Shown: positions 11,114 to 23,100 of the stretch, piece after piece
How the letters are laid out: each line of letters opens with the position of its first letter
How positions within the stretch are numbered: the stretch's first letter is position 1
NCBI GenBank assembly: GCA_001662425.1
Contig: BDDC01000022.1
Coordinates: 102,950-166,949 of the forward strand
Source: Chlamydomonas sphaeroides
Lineage: Eukaryota > Chlorophyta > Chlorophyceae > Chlamydomonadales > Chlamydomonadaceae
DNA length: 64,000 nucleotides
Direction of reading: 5' to 3'
The notes under the pieces: generated by a model
Database searches by the model: none
What the model saw: the letters and a program-made list of their open reading frames with translations, nothing else
Told to the model about the DNA's origin: nothing
Translations under genes and position numbers: made by a program

Positions 11114-11766
11114 ATGGCCGTAACCTGGGGAGGCAAGTGGGCAGCGCGACATCCAGCCGCGACAAGGGCGCGCCGCCGCGCGCAAGCAGCCGGCAATGCA
11201 CCCCCGTATGTCTGCAAGTTGCCCATGCAGCTGCTGCGCGTGCTGTCACGGCTTCGTGTCCAAGAGCCGGCTCTGCCAGGCCCTGCCCCGCTCGCTTCCA
11301 CCGCCCCTCCGTGGCTCTCCCGTGCCTCCGCCCCCGACACGCCTCCCCGTGCCCCGGCCCCCTGGCAGACATCGGCAAGGTCGTGCTCGCCGTCATCCTG
11401 CCGCCGCTGGGCGTGCTCACGGAGACGGAGCGCCTGAACAAGACCTTCTGGATCAATGTGCTGCTCACGCTGCTCGGATACATCCCGGGTAAGTGAGGGA
11501 GCACCCAAGCAAGTGTGTGCGAGACGCCAGGGGCCTTCCGTAGGGCGAGGCCAAGGGTGGATATAGCTGGCAGTAGGCCTTCGAAGCTGCAGATAATTTT
11601 GGGCGGCGGCGTCTTTGACAGGGAGCGGTGGCACGGCGGCTCAGCTGTGCACTGGTAGCTAGAGCGGTCGTCCCCAGCCGTGCGACGTTGTTTGATGGCA
11701 TTGGCTGTGCCCAACCCATCCCCCTCAGGTATCATCCACGCCTTCTACGTCATCCTGAGGTACTAA
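11114..11766 (+). CDS. canonical PMP3/UPF0057 plasma-membrane proteolipid
   Basis: Exons 11114-11132, 11369-11488 and 11729-11766 give 58 residues, the normal size of the family. The protein opens MAVTWGDIGKVVLAVILPPL, continues with GVLTETERLNKTFWINVLLTL, LGYIPG and IIHAFYVILRY, and ends at TAA. Both transmembrane helices, the LPPLG motif and the PG turn are intact. The short 19-nt first exon is followed by a GC donor (AG|GCAAGT, a strong GC-AG consensus). No GT donor nearby gives the same well-aligned start, which is why this model was chosen. PMP3 proteins sit in the plasma membrane and in yeast and plants limit sodium leak and are induced by cold and salt. It is the last gene of a four-member tandem array and the only one of normal length. 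Confidence 0.88.
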
Positions 11767-12462
11767 GCGCACAGATCGTTGCATGAGAAGCTGACGCTAG
11801 ATGCAACGGCCTGGCGGTAGCCATGCGGCTACGAGCGAAGGTCATGCATGCATCGAACGCTGACCCCTCCGACCGCGGCGATGTAAGAGCGGCGACCCGG
11901 ATGGATTGGATGATGTGCAGACTGAAGCAGACAGTGTTGCAGACAGTGATACTGCCGTTGAGCTGCGGACGGCGCTGAGTTGAAGGTGACTGTGGACGGG
12001 GGATGCGCGTGGATGGGGCACGCTGCATGCGCTTGCTACTGGGCGTGGGCAGCAGAGATACTGGGCAAAGGCAGCAAACTGCATGGCGGAGATGCAGCGG
12101 GGCTGGCCCGCTAGGGTCGGCCTGTGTCGGCGGGGAAGGGAACTGGAATGCCGTACCAACTGTAAAAGTGTGTGCAGAACCATCGCTCTTCTCTGCTGCC
12201 GCATCCCTGCCTTAATGAACCCAAGCGCAGCCCTGCACGACCGAACCTCCTCCTTGTATATCCGCTGCTCCACTTGCAGCCTTTCGCCGAAGCGTGCTCT
12301 TGTTCACTGCCGACCGCAGCAGCTTGCCTTACGCTAGCAAATACTGCAGTTGCTGCGAGCAGACTCCTGACTCAGTTTCAGCTTGCGAGCACACACAAGC
12401 CGATTCTTGTCATGCGCTAGTCGGCGGCTGGGCTCCGGCCCCCGCCACCTAGACTAGTCGAT
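11767..12462. other. PMP3 3' region and spacer before UTP15
   Basis: No gene recognised. It holds a candidate poly(A) signal for the upstream gene (12161) and the promoter of UTP15, in which no TATA box is evident. Confidence 0.5.
12161..12165 (+). terminator. candidate TGTAA poly(A) signal, PMP3
   Basis: TGTAA lies about 395 bp after the stop of the canonical PMP3 gene. It is the standard chlorophyte signal, but a five-base word also occurs by chance. Confidence 0.4.
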
Positions 12463-15400
12463 ATGGAGTACGAGCCAGGAGATTATGTCAAGCTTCACGT
12501 CCGCAGTTATGCGCCCAGGAGCATCCGTGAGACAGCGGAGGGCAAATACTGGCGGCGCTTCAAAGCACCTATTGTAGCAAAGCAGGTGCGTGCTCATGGC
12601 GCCACGGGCGTCGCCGACACTGCGTTTGGGGACCTGTCGCGGCGCCGGCATCTGCGTGCTTCTACACCAGCCCACGCCGTTTTCCCCTGCAATGCCCTGA
12701 CTCTACAGTTTGGAGCAGTTAGCCATATCGACTTCTGCCAACAATACCCATACAACCTCGCCATCACAGCATCGACACGGGTGCGTCCCACCATCGCGCG
12801 CCGGTATCCGGCGGCTCCGTCTCCCGGCCTGCCGCATTTCTCGACAGAGCTCACTTGGAATCCAGGCTGCTAAGGGCTGGCCGACCGGCGGGGAGCACAG
12901 GCGGGACGCCTTCTCCCTCAAACCCATGCCGGTCCCTTCCCGCCCTTCATTTACCCATCCCACACACCCCTCCGCCTCCCCGCCGCCGCCCCTCAGGTCA
13001 TCATCTACAATGGCCTGGCACCGGCCCAGGTGGGCCGCACCATCAGCCGCTTCAAGGACATCGCCTACAGCGGCTGCTTCCGCTCCGACGGCCGCCTGCT
13101 CTGCGCGGGAGGCCAGGACGGCATCGTGCAGGTGCGGGTCTCGTAGCCAGGGGCCGCAGCTCGATGCTGGCGGGCACCTGGCACTACACGCGACGTGGCC
13201 GTGTCCGGGGCGGCGCAGCTCCGCCTTGCGCATGCAGCGCTCCGCATCGCTAGGAAACGTGGGCAGCGGCTGCCTGCTTATGTGGCAGCGAGCGACAGCA
13301 CCACTGGCGCCTTGCGGTGTATCCTCGGCCGCCGCAACACGCATTGCCTGGGACACCTGCCCGCAGCAGCCCCTCTCCCCCTCACCCTCCCCCTGCTTCC
13401 CCCTGCTTTACCGCCCGCGCCCCAGGTGTTTGACGCCAACAGCCGCTCCGTGCTGCGGCAGTTCAAGGGCCACAAGCGGGCCACCCGCGTGGCGCGCTTC
13501 GGAGCCGACAAGCTGCATGTGCTGTCGGGCAGCGACGACGTGACACTCAGGTGGGGCTGCGAGTGGGGGGCAGGCGGTGTGGGGGCCTGGCAGTGTGGGG
13601 GCCTTGTGGTGGGGGCCCGCTGGCTCTGCGAGAGCTGCCCGGTATGTGGAGCTCCCTCCTGGGGTTCTTTGGGATGGTGGGTGACTGGCAGTGGGGGCAG
13701 GCACCGTGGAGGGAAGAAGGTTGGGGAAAGTGGCCGGTCAGAGGCCGGCGAGCAAGCAGGGCGGCGGCTGGGGGTCAGGCGGGCGAATGCGGCGGTCGGC
13801 AGGCCGCGCTGTGTAGGCAGGGCACCCCATGACTGTCCCGCGGCGCAAGCAGCCCCCCGCCAGCCACAGGGATGCGCAGGAATGCAACGCAGTGCAAGGT
13901 CACCGTAGGCCCCGGCACCCCGTCGTATGCTCTCCCCTGCCCCTGCCCTCCCGTGGGCCCCGGCACCCCGTCGTATGCGCCCTAGGACCTAGGCTCGCTC
14001 TCCCCTCCCCCTGCCCTCCCGTGGGCCAGGTGGTGGGACGTGGCCTCGGGCGCGCAGGTGCTGCGGCTGGACGGCCACTCGGACTACGTGCGCTGCGCCG
14101 CCGCCTGCCCCGCCTCGCCCGAGCTGTGGGCGAGCGGCGGCTACGACCACAGCTGCCTGCTGTGGGACGTGAGGGCGGGCGGGCAGCCCATGGCAAAGGT
14201 GGACCACGGGGCGCCGGTGGAGGACGTGGCGTTCTTCCCCTCGGGTGAGGAGGGGCAGCGAGAGTGTGGCAGGGGAGGTGCAGGGAGAGAGGAGGCAGGG
14301 CAGGGAGGGGAGAGAGGAAAAAATGGGGGCGCAGGGCAGCGAGGGAGAAAGGCAGGGAGCAAGACGCAACCGAACGAAGGGAGGGCAGCAGTGGAGGGGG
14401 GCAGCGAGGAGCCTGACCAAAGCCCAGCGGCAACACATAGCTAGGCCAGCCGGCACGCCGAATGCGCGGGCGAGCCGAGGCCCGCGGCCGGGGTACCCCG
14501 CCCGCTCCTCCCCTCCCTGCGGCCCCTCCCCGCCCAGCGGCGATTAGCAAAACCCTCCATCCCCTCCCCCCCGTTTCCCCGCCCCAGGCTCGCTGGCCGT
14601 CACCGCGGGCGGCAACTACCTGTGCGTGTGGGATCTGGTGGCGGGTCGGCTGCTGCGCAAGCTGCCCAACTTTCAGAAGACCGTCACCTGCGTGGCGCTC
14701 TCGCCGCTGGCGGGGCCCGACTCGGCGGCGGCGCCCCGCATGCTGGCGGGCTCCCTGGACGGCCACGTCAAGGTGGGGCGGGGGGCGGGGAGGTGGCGGT
14801 GGGGGAAGGGGACGGGAGGGGAGGAAGTGGAGGAGAAAGGGCTGTGGGATGCAAGGGGAGGGGAGGGTGGAAGAATCGGGTGGAGCCACAGATGGTGCCG
14901 ATGTTGAGCTTGGGGGATTGGGGGCGTGCGGAGCGAGTGTCGGTTGCGGCCTGGGTTGGTGCGGAAGTGAGGCTTCGGCATCTGGCTCGCACCTTGGCGC
15001 TCAGCCCTTGCCGTCTCCACCTTGCCGTCCCCTCCCTCCACACGTGATTCAGATCTTCGAGCTGGATTCCTTCAGCGTGACGCACGCCACCAAGTACCCC
15101 TCGCCCGTGCTGAGCCTGGGCATCTCGCCCGACTGCCGCCTGCTGGCGGTGGGCTGCGCCGACGCCACGCTCAGCGTGCGCAAGCACGACCGGCCCAAGG
15201 CCGTGCCGGGCGCGCCGCTGGCGGCGGACCAGCACCAGCAGCGGCGGCGGAGGTGCGCCTCGACGCGGGAGCAGGGCTAGGGCTGGGCCCAACCTATCAA
15301 TGGGGGCTGTCCGGAGGCCGCCGTGCTGCTGCCCTTGGCCTCCGATGCCCGGGCGCTGCGCACCAACCAACAACCAACGACCAACAAGCACCGCAGGCAG

Positions 15401-16643
15401 CCGTCCCCACGGCGCCCCACGCCGTCCCGTCACGCCGGCCCTCACCCGCTCGCACCCCTCCCTAAGCGCCCTAAACGCCCTGTCGCCCCCACGCCCTGCT
15501 GCGTCGCTCCCCACTCGCAGAGGGCCCCCGCGGCTCACGGCCGCAAACTACCGCTACTTCATCCGCGGCCAGAACGCCAAGGAGGCCGAGGGCGACTTCG
15601 TGGTCCGAAAGCAGCGCGCCGCCAAGCTGCGGCCGTACGACAAGCTGCTGCGGCGCTTCAAGTGGGTCGGCGCGCTGCTGGCAGCGTGCACGAGGGGCTG
15701 GGGCCCAACGCACGAGCGGCGCTTGCGGCTATACCAGACAGGGCGATGGCCTTTCGCAGCAAGCCGCAGCAGCAAGCTACAACGGCCTAACGTGCCGCAC
15801 GTACTCCGGCACGTTATCCAGCCGTGCGGCTGACCTGCCCCGCGCCTTGTCGCGTCTTCCAAGCACCGCAAGCGCAGCGCTGCCTCCGCACACGATCCAG
15901 CAGCCACCCACCCCTTGCTCGCCCGCGCCCTCGGCCATCCCGGTGTCCCCCTCCCGCAGGCACCGCGAGGCGCTGGACGCGGCTCTGGCCTCCAGCAGCC
16001 CCGAGGTGGTAAGCTCGCTGCTGGAGGAGCTGGCGGCGCGCGGCGCGCTGGCGGGCGCGCTGGGCGGGCGCGACGCGGAGGGCCTGCTGCCGCTGCTGCG
16101 CTTCCTGGCCAAGCACATCGCGGAGCCGCGGTGCGTGCTAGGTCGCTGGCGCTGGCAGACGGCAGGGCGGGCCGGGCTTAGGCGTGGCGCGTGGGACACG
16201 TACGGCTGCTGCCGGCGCCGCGGCGCGTGCGGCCCTGGGCCCTGGGCGCACAGCGCTGGCATTGGCATTGGCTCGCCACACCCGCGCCGCGTCTCCAAAC
16301 TAGCGGCCCCCTGCTCCCAGCCCGGCCCGAGTCGGCCCCCCAGTCCGCCACTTCCTCCGTACACACCCTCCCCGCCTCACCCATGCGCGCCCCCCTCAAC
16401 CCCACCATGTTCCTCCACACCCGCCCGCCGCGCAGCTACACGCGGCTGCTGTCGGCGCTGGGCCACCGGCTGCTGGACACGTACAGCGGCGTGGTGGGCG
16501 CCTCGCCCGAGGTGGACGGCGCGCTCAAGGCGCTGCGCGACCGGCTGGCGGAGGAGATGCGCGTGGCGGCGGCGCTGACGCAGCTGGCGGGCGCGCTGGA
16601 GCCGCTGCTGGCGGCTTCGCTGGCGAGCGGCCTGAGCGCGTGA
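12463..16643 (+). CDS. UTP15: UTP15, U3 snoRNP / SSU-processome WD40 protein
   Basis: Ten exons join in frame: 12463-12585, 12709-12780, 12997-13131, 13426-13550, 14030-14244, 14588-14772, 15053-15252, 15521-15661, 15960-16130 and 16436-16643, giving 524 residues, close to the roughly 520 of the family. UTP15 belongs to the t-UTP subcomplex of the nucleolar small-subunit processome, needed for pre-18S rRNA processing and for rDNA transcription. Residues about 40-330 hold WD repeats (FGAVSHIDF, SRFKDIAYSGCFRSDGRLL, HSDYVRCAA, GSLDGHVKIFELD). The UTP15 C-terminal domain follows from about 355: NYRYFIRGQNAKEAEGDF, then KLRPYDKLLRRFKHREALD and LLRFLAKHIAEPRYTRLL. The ATG at 12463 starts MEYEPGDYVKL and fits the family N-terminus. 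The weakest junction is between exons 7 and 8, where the linker is Arg/Gln-rich. Confidence 0.93.
13908..14029. repeat. tandem duplication in UTP15 intron 4
   Basis: A 23-nt segment beginning GGCCCCGGCACCCCGTCGTA occurs at 13908-13930 and 13956-13978. The pyrimidine-rich segment after it (CTCTCCCCT through CCCGTGGGCC) also occurs twice, the second copy ending at the splice acceptor of exon 5. Confidence 0.85.
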
Positions 16644-17061
16644 GCGGGGCTGGGAGGAGACAGCGGAGGAGAGGGGAGGGAGGGCGAGGGAAGGGGAGGG
16701 GATGGGAAGGGAGGTTGGAATGAGGGTGTGGCTGCGCAGGATGGCGAGGCGGCGAGGAGGGCTGCGCCGCGTGAAGAAGGAAGGGGAGGACCGGCGGCCT
16801 GGCGGCTGTCTGTGTGCAGGCGCTGGGCGCCGGTGGGCCATGGCATGGGCGGCATCGCACGGTATCGCAGTTGTGTGTGACGAAGGCAGAGCTGCGCCCC
16901 AAGTGCAGCGGCGGTCAGTGTGCGGCGGAGTGGCCGTGCAGACTTGAGTGAGGGACGCAGTGCCGTGAGGCGGCAGCGGTGGCGGCCTGACCCAGGAGGC
17001 ATACCCTGGCCTCCGCGACCGCGTGCTGTTGGGGAAAGTCACCTCATCGCAGCTCATGTTT

Positions 17062-17066
17062 TGTAA
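17062..17066 (+). terminator. candidate TGTAA poly(A) signal, UTP15
   Basis: TGTAA in the sequence TTTTGTAAGC, about 420 bp after the UTP15 stop. Confidence 0.4.
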
Positions 17067-17594
17067 GCTACGGCCCACGGCTGCATGCGGTCGTTGCGCA
17101 CGCGCCTGAAGCGAGGCAGTGGGGCTGTTCTCTCGACGAGGCTGCGGACCCGTGATCTACAAAACATTGCCGCATTCAGAGCCGCACAAACTACGACGTG
17201 AAGCAAAGGCCCTCATGACCTCGTTCCCCGGGTCCTTTGCCTCGGCCTCCCAGCTCGGCAATTTGTTTGTCTGTGTTGGGGAACAAGCGCGACAACGACG
17301 ACGACGACAGCAAGCGCAGCCGCACGAGCTCTGGCGGCTGGGGCCGGGGTGGGCCCGTCGCCGACGCCACCTGCGGGCTGGGGCCGAGCGGCAACGGCGG
17401 CGGCCAGGAGCCGCAGGAGGCCTCAGCTGGCCGTGCCAAGCGAAAGCGTAATAGTGTGTTGGGGGCTGAGGTGGCAGCGAGGGTGGGCCCTGCTTCCTGG
17501 CCGCGCCTGGCTGGCTTGGCGGCTGCTGCTAGCTTGTGCGAATGCAAGGCCGGGGGACGCGGGGCGCCGCCATTTCTTTGCATTCAAGCGTCTT

Positions 17595-17614
17595 CTTTGA
17601 CTTCGTTCTAGCTT
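17595..17614 (-). repeat. dispersed 20-nt repeat, copy A
   Basis: On the minus strand it reads AAGCTAGAACGAAGTCAAAG, identical to 27522-27541 on the plus strand. In the repeat's sense both copies read KLERSQRR in an open frame. It may be a relic of a mobile or duplicated gene fragment. Confidence 0.7.
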
Positions 17615-18361
17615 ATCATTAAGCGTACCCCGGCCATGCCCCGGTGAAGGGACCAGGGTCGCGTCCCAGGCGAGTGCCGGCACGCAGAGCGCTGGTTCAG
17701 ACGGTTGTGGGCGCAAGCAACGCCTCAATGTGAAGTAGCCCAATTGGCGGGGGCGGCCAGCTGTCCTAGATGGTTGGCGCAAACGCCTACAGTAGCGCAT
17801 GCCCACGCCAACGTGCCCATGGCAGGTCATGCTGCGAAGGGTCAGTTACCGTAGCATAGCGCAGCAGCCGCCGGCCTCCATAGCCGCGCAATGTTTCTAA
17901 CGCCGGGTCATCGCCGCCTGCGCCCTGGGAGCAGTGAAGGGGTGGCACGGCACGGCAGGGCAATGTCTCGCGCCGGGTGCGCCGGGGGACCTGACGGGCA
18001 GCTGTCCGCACGCACTCGGTGCGGCGCCCCGGAGACGAGAGCAGCCGCGACGACGCACGGTGCAGGCACACGCAAGAAAAGGATTAGCGTGGCGTGCGGG
18101 TGACGGGTTACAAGACTCGCGCGCACCAGTCGTCGGGCCCCTCTCAGCCCGCTCCCATGCCGTGAGGTTCCTCGAGCTGGCACAACACCGGCATCCCGCG
18201 TCACGCGTGGAGACATACTTACATCAGTCACACGAACACCATACGCTAAGGCCGCTTGGCCACCGCAAGAGGTTTCAAAGCTCGATCGCGCGCAGCAAAC
18301 ACGCCGCGGTTTGACCTCTGCTGCGCGCATCCCTACTAGCGTGTCTTGGCTAGCAATAGAC

Positions 18362-19355
18362 ATGTCGTCAGGCCTTTGCGAATGCGAGGTCACCCCCTCT
18401 GACTTGCGCTTCCGCTTCCAGCTGAACAAGCAGCTCCTGGCCACCATCCAAATCAGCAACCCTAACCCTCAGCGGGTGGCTTTTAAGGTCAAGACGACCG
18501 CGCCGAAGAAGTATGTTGTGCGGCCAAGCTCTGGTATCGTGGAGCCCCGCTCAAACGTGTCCATCCAGGTTATCATGCAGGTGGGGCTAGGCAGGTACTA
18601 AGACCAAGGATGGGGTGTGTCGCGGGGCGCTAAGCGTTGCGCGGGGAGCAACCGCGCATGCGCTACCGACTGGTACAGGGTATCGTCTTTTAGAGTCAGC
18701 TATGCCCTGTATCGCTCATTAGACGACTTCCTAGCACGACTAGGTTGCTGACGGGGCCCTTCCTGCGGCGCAGGCTCAGAAGGAGTACGCGCCCGAGTTC
18801 GCAAACTGCAAGGACAAGTTCATGGTCCAGACCACTGCGCTAGGCGAGACGGAGCAGATTGAGAAGGACACGTTCAACAAGGACGTGCGCAAGGACCTCA
18901 AGGAGTACCGCCTGCGGGTGACCATCGAGGGCCCCGCGGCGCCGCCGTCGCCGGTGCCCGAGGTCAACGAGGGTGCGGATGAGGAGGCGGCTGCCATGCG
19001 GTCGTCGGCTGCCGCGGCGGCGCTGCCGGCGTCCACCGCCGCTGGCGCTATCGCTGCCTCGGCGCCGGCCGCTTCCGACGGCGACAACACCCGCCTCCGC
19101 AGCGCCCTGGATAACCTCACGAGCGCCACGTCAGAGAACAAGCAGCTTAAGGACCAAATCGGCAAGCTGCAAAGCGAGCGGGACGACCTGCGGCGGCAGC
19201 TGGATGCCTTCCACATGCAGGGGGCAAGCGCCAAGTCGGGCGCCGCCGCGGGCGGCGCTGCCGGCACGGCCGCGGCCAAGTCGCCGTCGCCGATGGTCCT
19301 CATCATTGTGGCTGCCATCCTCGCGTTCCTGCTCGGGCACTTCCTGCGCTTCTGA
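18362..19355 (+). CDS. VAP/VAP27 family ER membrane contact-site protein
   Basis: Two exons, 18362-18580 and 18774-19355, give 266 residues. VAPs are tail-anchored ER proteins whose MSP domain binds FFAT motifs of partners at contacts between the ER and other membranes. The MSP domain covers about residues 5-125 (CEVTPSDLRFRFQLNKQL, ISNPNPQRVAFKVKTTAPKK, YVVRPSSGIVEPRSNVSIQV). The TTAPKKY...RPSSG stretch is the family's signature and FFAT-binding surface. An Ala/Ser/Pro linker leads to a coiled coil at about 178-219 (NTRLRSALDNL to LRRQLDAF) and a C-terminal transmembrane anchor at about 246-264 (PMVLIIVAAILAFLLGHFL), the expected order for VAP. An in-frame ATG 51 bp upstream exists, but the residues it adds are not VAP-like. 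Convergent with the next gene. Confidence 0.93.
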
Positions 19356-20164
19356 ACTTGAGCGGAGCCCGAGCATGGGCTGCGCCGCGCGGTGCAGCCT
19401 AGGTCACATGGAGCATGGAGGTCGATTCGGATAGCCTCAGGTTCCGAGCGGGCCCGACGGGGCCTGTGTGCTGCGGCTCTAGGCCCACATAGCGTGAGCG
19501 GACGGCAGGCTAAACCCCTGGCGAGCCGGGCGGTGTTGGTTGAGAGGGGCGGTAGTACGGGGGATGCCTAGAAGCGTGGTGGTGGGCCTACCGAGCCCGA
19601 AGACGTGAGTGGCGGTTGGTCGAGAGAAGCTGCGGTGGGCTGCGTTGGCTCGTGCGCTGAGACGGTTGTTGTTTTGGATGCTCGGTCTTCGGGGCTGACC
19701 AGCGCCTGCGAGCCGCCGCTGTGCGGAAGGACAGCGGTCGTGGCGGCGGGAGCGGGCAGAGTGTGTGACGGCGGAGGGGGGCTATGTTGGCAGCAGCGAG
19801 CACGCGGCGCAACTCGCCAGCCTGTGGCGCAGCCGCAGGACCTGTGCCCCGGCATGAGCTGTGGGCGTGGCTGCGAGCAGAGGACGGATGACGCCGGGCT
19901 GTCCGGCACATATGATGCATGTTACACGTGGTCACGTGCAATGTGTCCAGACTTAGGCTGCGGCCCCTAGCTCGCCCTCCTTCCACCGTTCAAATGGCAT
20001 GAGCCACCTGCGGGAAACCCCTGTCTGCCTTACTTGTTGGCTAGTGCAAGAGCCTTGACGTCGCTCTGGAGCCCTGGATCGCAGTCAATCCCAACGCCGC
20101 ATCGTCACGCCCAGCAGTCCTTGATTCCTTGATCACATCCGCGCGCGCGCCTTCTAGCATACCC
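19356..20164. other. convergent 3' spacer (VAP and ADP-ribosylglycohydrolase-like)
   Basis: No gene recognised. This stretch must hold the 3' ends of both flanking genes. A TTACA (minus-strand TGTAA) lies at 19922. Confidence 0.5.
19922..19926 (-). terminator. candidate TGTAA poly(A) signal, ADP-ribosylglycohydrolase-like gene
   Basis: TTACA on the plus strand, 239 bp beyond the stop codon of the minus-strand gene. Confidence 0.4.
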
Positions 20165-23100
20165 TCACGCCGCAGCCTGGGTCACGCGCCCCCGCGCCTC
20201 CACAATGGCCTCCGCCATCGCCCGCACCTCGGCCGCAGCCGTGTACTGCGCCAGCCAGTCGCCCGGCAGACCCAGCCCCTCGCCCGCCGGCCCCGCCGCC
20301 GCGGTCCGTGCCACCATGGACCCCAGGCAGGCCCCCACGTAGGCCGCCCTGCTGGCGCAGCAGCCGCCCTCGCGAATCGCCAACCGCACCCCCGCCACGT
20401 ATGCGGCAGCCGGCAGCGAGCCGGCGGCGGCGGCGGCGTGGCCGTCCAGCCGCTGGCTGGCCTGCTGTTGCTGCTGGGCTGCGGGCTGCGGGGGTTCGGC
20501 CATGGTGGCCTCCACGTACAGGACAACCTGGGGGCGAGGGTGTGTGGCTGTGTTCATATGTAAGGAAAATAATTGAGTAACACGTCACACTACTTCAAGG
20601 GGTTGGTTGCGCGCCGGTCGGGCGTAACAGTGCAGTTGAGGATGCGTTGAGTTGGGTGCGCCAGCGCGGTATGTGGGGTGGAAGGGGTTGGAGGTGGGCG
20701 AGCAACTGGCGGATCGACGGCTGGCGGGGCGGCGCTGGCACCCGGCGGCCGCGGTGCCCTGCTGCAGGCGCCCCTGGCGGGGCCGGCGCTGGCGCAGCAG
20801 GCCGCTGCGGGGAGCAGCTGGCGATGCGTGGCGCGAGCGGCCGCGGCGCCGCACGCACCTGCAGCGGAGTGGTGAGGGCGTTGGGCATATGGCAGTTGCG
20901 GCCCAGCTCCGCCACGGCCTGGACAGGGGGCGAGGGGCGGCACAGGCAGGCCACTTGGCTCAACACGGGTCATATATGAGCATGCCGCGCGTGGGCGGTG
21001 CACAGGGGCAGGGGCGTCGAAGACCACAACAGGACGGCGGCGCGCGGGCTCTCCTGTCCTCGAGCAGCGGAGCCGGGAACGCGCGCAGCCGCGATTCCGC
21101 GCGAGCAACCGGACAGCGAGGCCAGCCTGCTGCCGCGGTGTTGGGGTGCCAGGGAGCAGGCGCGGGAGCCTGTGCGCGCGCGGCCTCCAGGGCTGCGTCT
21201 GGGGTCCGGCCGCCGCACCTGGGGCACGGGCGTGTGCCTCAGCTGGTGCGCCCGCTCCAGCTGCGCCGCGATCTCGGCCGCCAGCTCGCCGCACATGGCC
21301 GCGAGCGGGGCTGCGGAGGGCGAGGCGGGCAGGCATCAGCGTAGCGCAGGGCGTGGGGCGGGCGTGGCAGCAGCGCAGGGCGGGGGCAGGAACGCGCGAG
21401 TGCGGCAGCGCCGTGCCGGACGGCCGCGTGGCCTGCGAAGACGTGTGGACTCTGCGAGTGCATCATCGCAGTGGGGGCGAGCGCCTGCCGGCCTCATGCC
21501 GCCCTTCCCTGAGGCGCAGGCAGCGTACACCCCGCCCCCTGCCTCACCCTGGCCGCCCCTCAGCAGCGCCACCACCTCCCGCACAGCGCCCTCCGCGGTG
21601 CCGCCCAGCACCACCCGCTCCAGCACCGCGGCGCCGGCGCAGGCCCAGGCCACGGCGGCGTCCTGGGGGCCACGATGGGGGGCCGACCGACAGCTCAGCC
21701 TCCATCCAGGGCCCATCCGGCCTAGCATGTAGTTGAGAGAGCAGTGTGCAGCAGTGGGCGCAGCTGCATGCCTGCACCCTGGCAAGCAGCCAACGCGCTG
21801 CGTGCAACGAGCGGCGTCCCCATCCCCGACACCAGCACCGCCGCCGCCTGCAGCTCCGCGCACCGTGTTCTGGGTGACGCGCGTCGCCAGCTCCGCACAG
21901 CGCAGCAGCAGCCCCGCGCCGTCGCCGGCGGCGCCTGGAGCCGCGGCCGGCCCCGTGCCCGCAAAAGCAGCCGCCAGCGGCGCAAGGCGCGCGATGCAGT
22001 TGGCCTGGGCGTCGATGGCTCCGGACAGGGGCGGCGGCATAGCGCGGCCGTAGTTGCGCAGGAAGCCCTGGGAGGGCCGGCCCAGGGGAAACCACAAGGT
22101 TGAAGTTTGAGGCTATCGGAAGGACCGGAAGCCCTCCCATGCCAAACCGGGCCCTGGGGCAAGAGAGGGCGCCGCGCAGGGTGTAGAGGTGAGCGCATGC
22201 CCCCAAGGCCCGGGAAGGGCTAGGTCCTGGAGCACCGTAGGTTGGGCTACGCATGCCTCTGGCGAATGAGGGTGGTGTTGGGAGCGGGGTGGGTCGTGGG
22301 CTCGTAGCGCGGCGCCCCTGTCCATGCGGGCAGCCGGCTCCCACCTTGGTAGACACGTCGCGGTAGCCGTCGAAGCCGCTGCTGGGCCCAAACGTGGCCT
22401 CAAACACCTCGGCGTAGTTCCCCGCGTGCAGACCGCCTGGTGGTGGGTTGCGGGGGGGAGGCCGTCGGGGCACCGAACAGAGGAGCAACAGCCGCAGTAA
22501 TGCAAGGAGGCAGAGGCAGAGGCTCACCTTGCGGGCCCACCCGCGCCCTGCCTGGCGGCCGGCCCGACCGCCCCCGGCGCGGCGCAGCCTGGCCCGCCGC
22601 AGCGCTGCTAGCCTGCTGCTTCACGGCCGGACCGCACCTTGCTGTGACATGGAGCGCAGAAGCGCCAGCGTCTGCTCCCCGTACGGCGAGTTGCGGCCGC
22701 TGGCGTAGGCGTAGAAGGGGCTGCGCGGCGGCGTCATGAACTCCAGGCCAAAGGAGGCCGGGTGACACACGGCGGCCGAGCCGGGGCCGGCGGCGGCCTG
22801 CGCCTGCGGGCCGGCACGCACAGCACAGCGCATAACAGCACAGCGCAGCGTACAGCGGTTCCACGGGCTTGGCCGGACATGACCTGGAAAGACTAGCCTG
22901 AGCCGCCGGCAAGCAGGCTTGAAGCGAGGATCCGACGCGAGGACGACGTTGCGGGCGGCACACAGGCCACCAGGCACCGCGGCTGACCAGCACCGGGCTT
23001 CACCCCGACGCGAGGGCAGTGACGGGCCATGCGCCGCTGCTTCGCCCACCCGCCCCGCCACCACCTGCCTTGCTCACCTGCTGCCGCCGCTCCTCCTCCA

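Larger units (their letters stand above)
16644..18361. other. spacer between UTP15 and VAP
   Basis: No gene recognised in 1.7 kb. A + strand frame at 17237-17611 contains an Asp/Lys/Arg-rich stretch (KRDNDDDDSKRSR) but has no clear start, splice context or family. A 20-nt segment at 17595-17614 recurs inverted at 27522-27541 (listed separately). Confidence 0.4.

Noticed and set aside
11196..11492. Cys-rich N-terminus (MSASCPCSCCACC) as first exon of the canonical PMP3
   Set aside because: It resembles Cys-rich starts of some PMP3-like proteins, but no good donor gives the right phase. The 19-nt exon with the GC donor gives a perfect family start.
17237..17611. Plus-strand frame with KRDNDDDDSKRSR
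   Set aside because: Looks like a nuclear-type charged stretch, but start, splice sites and homologues could not be supported.
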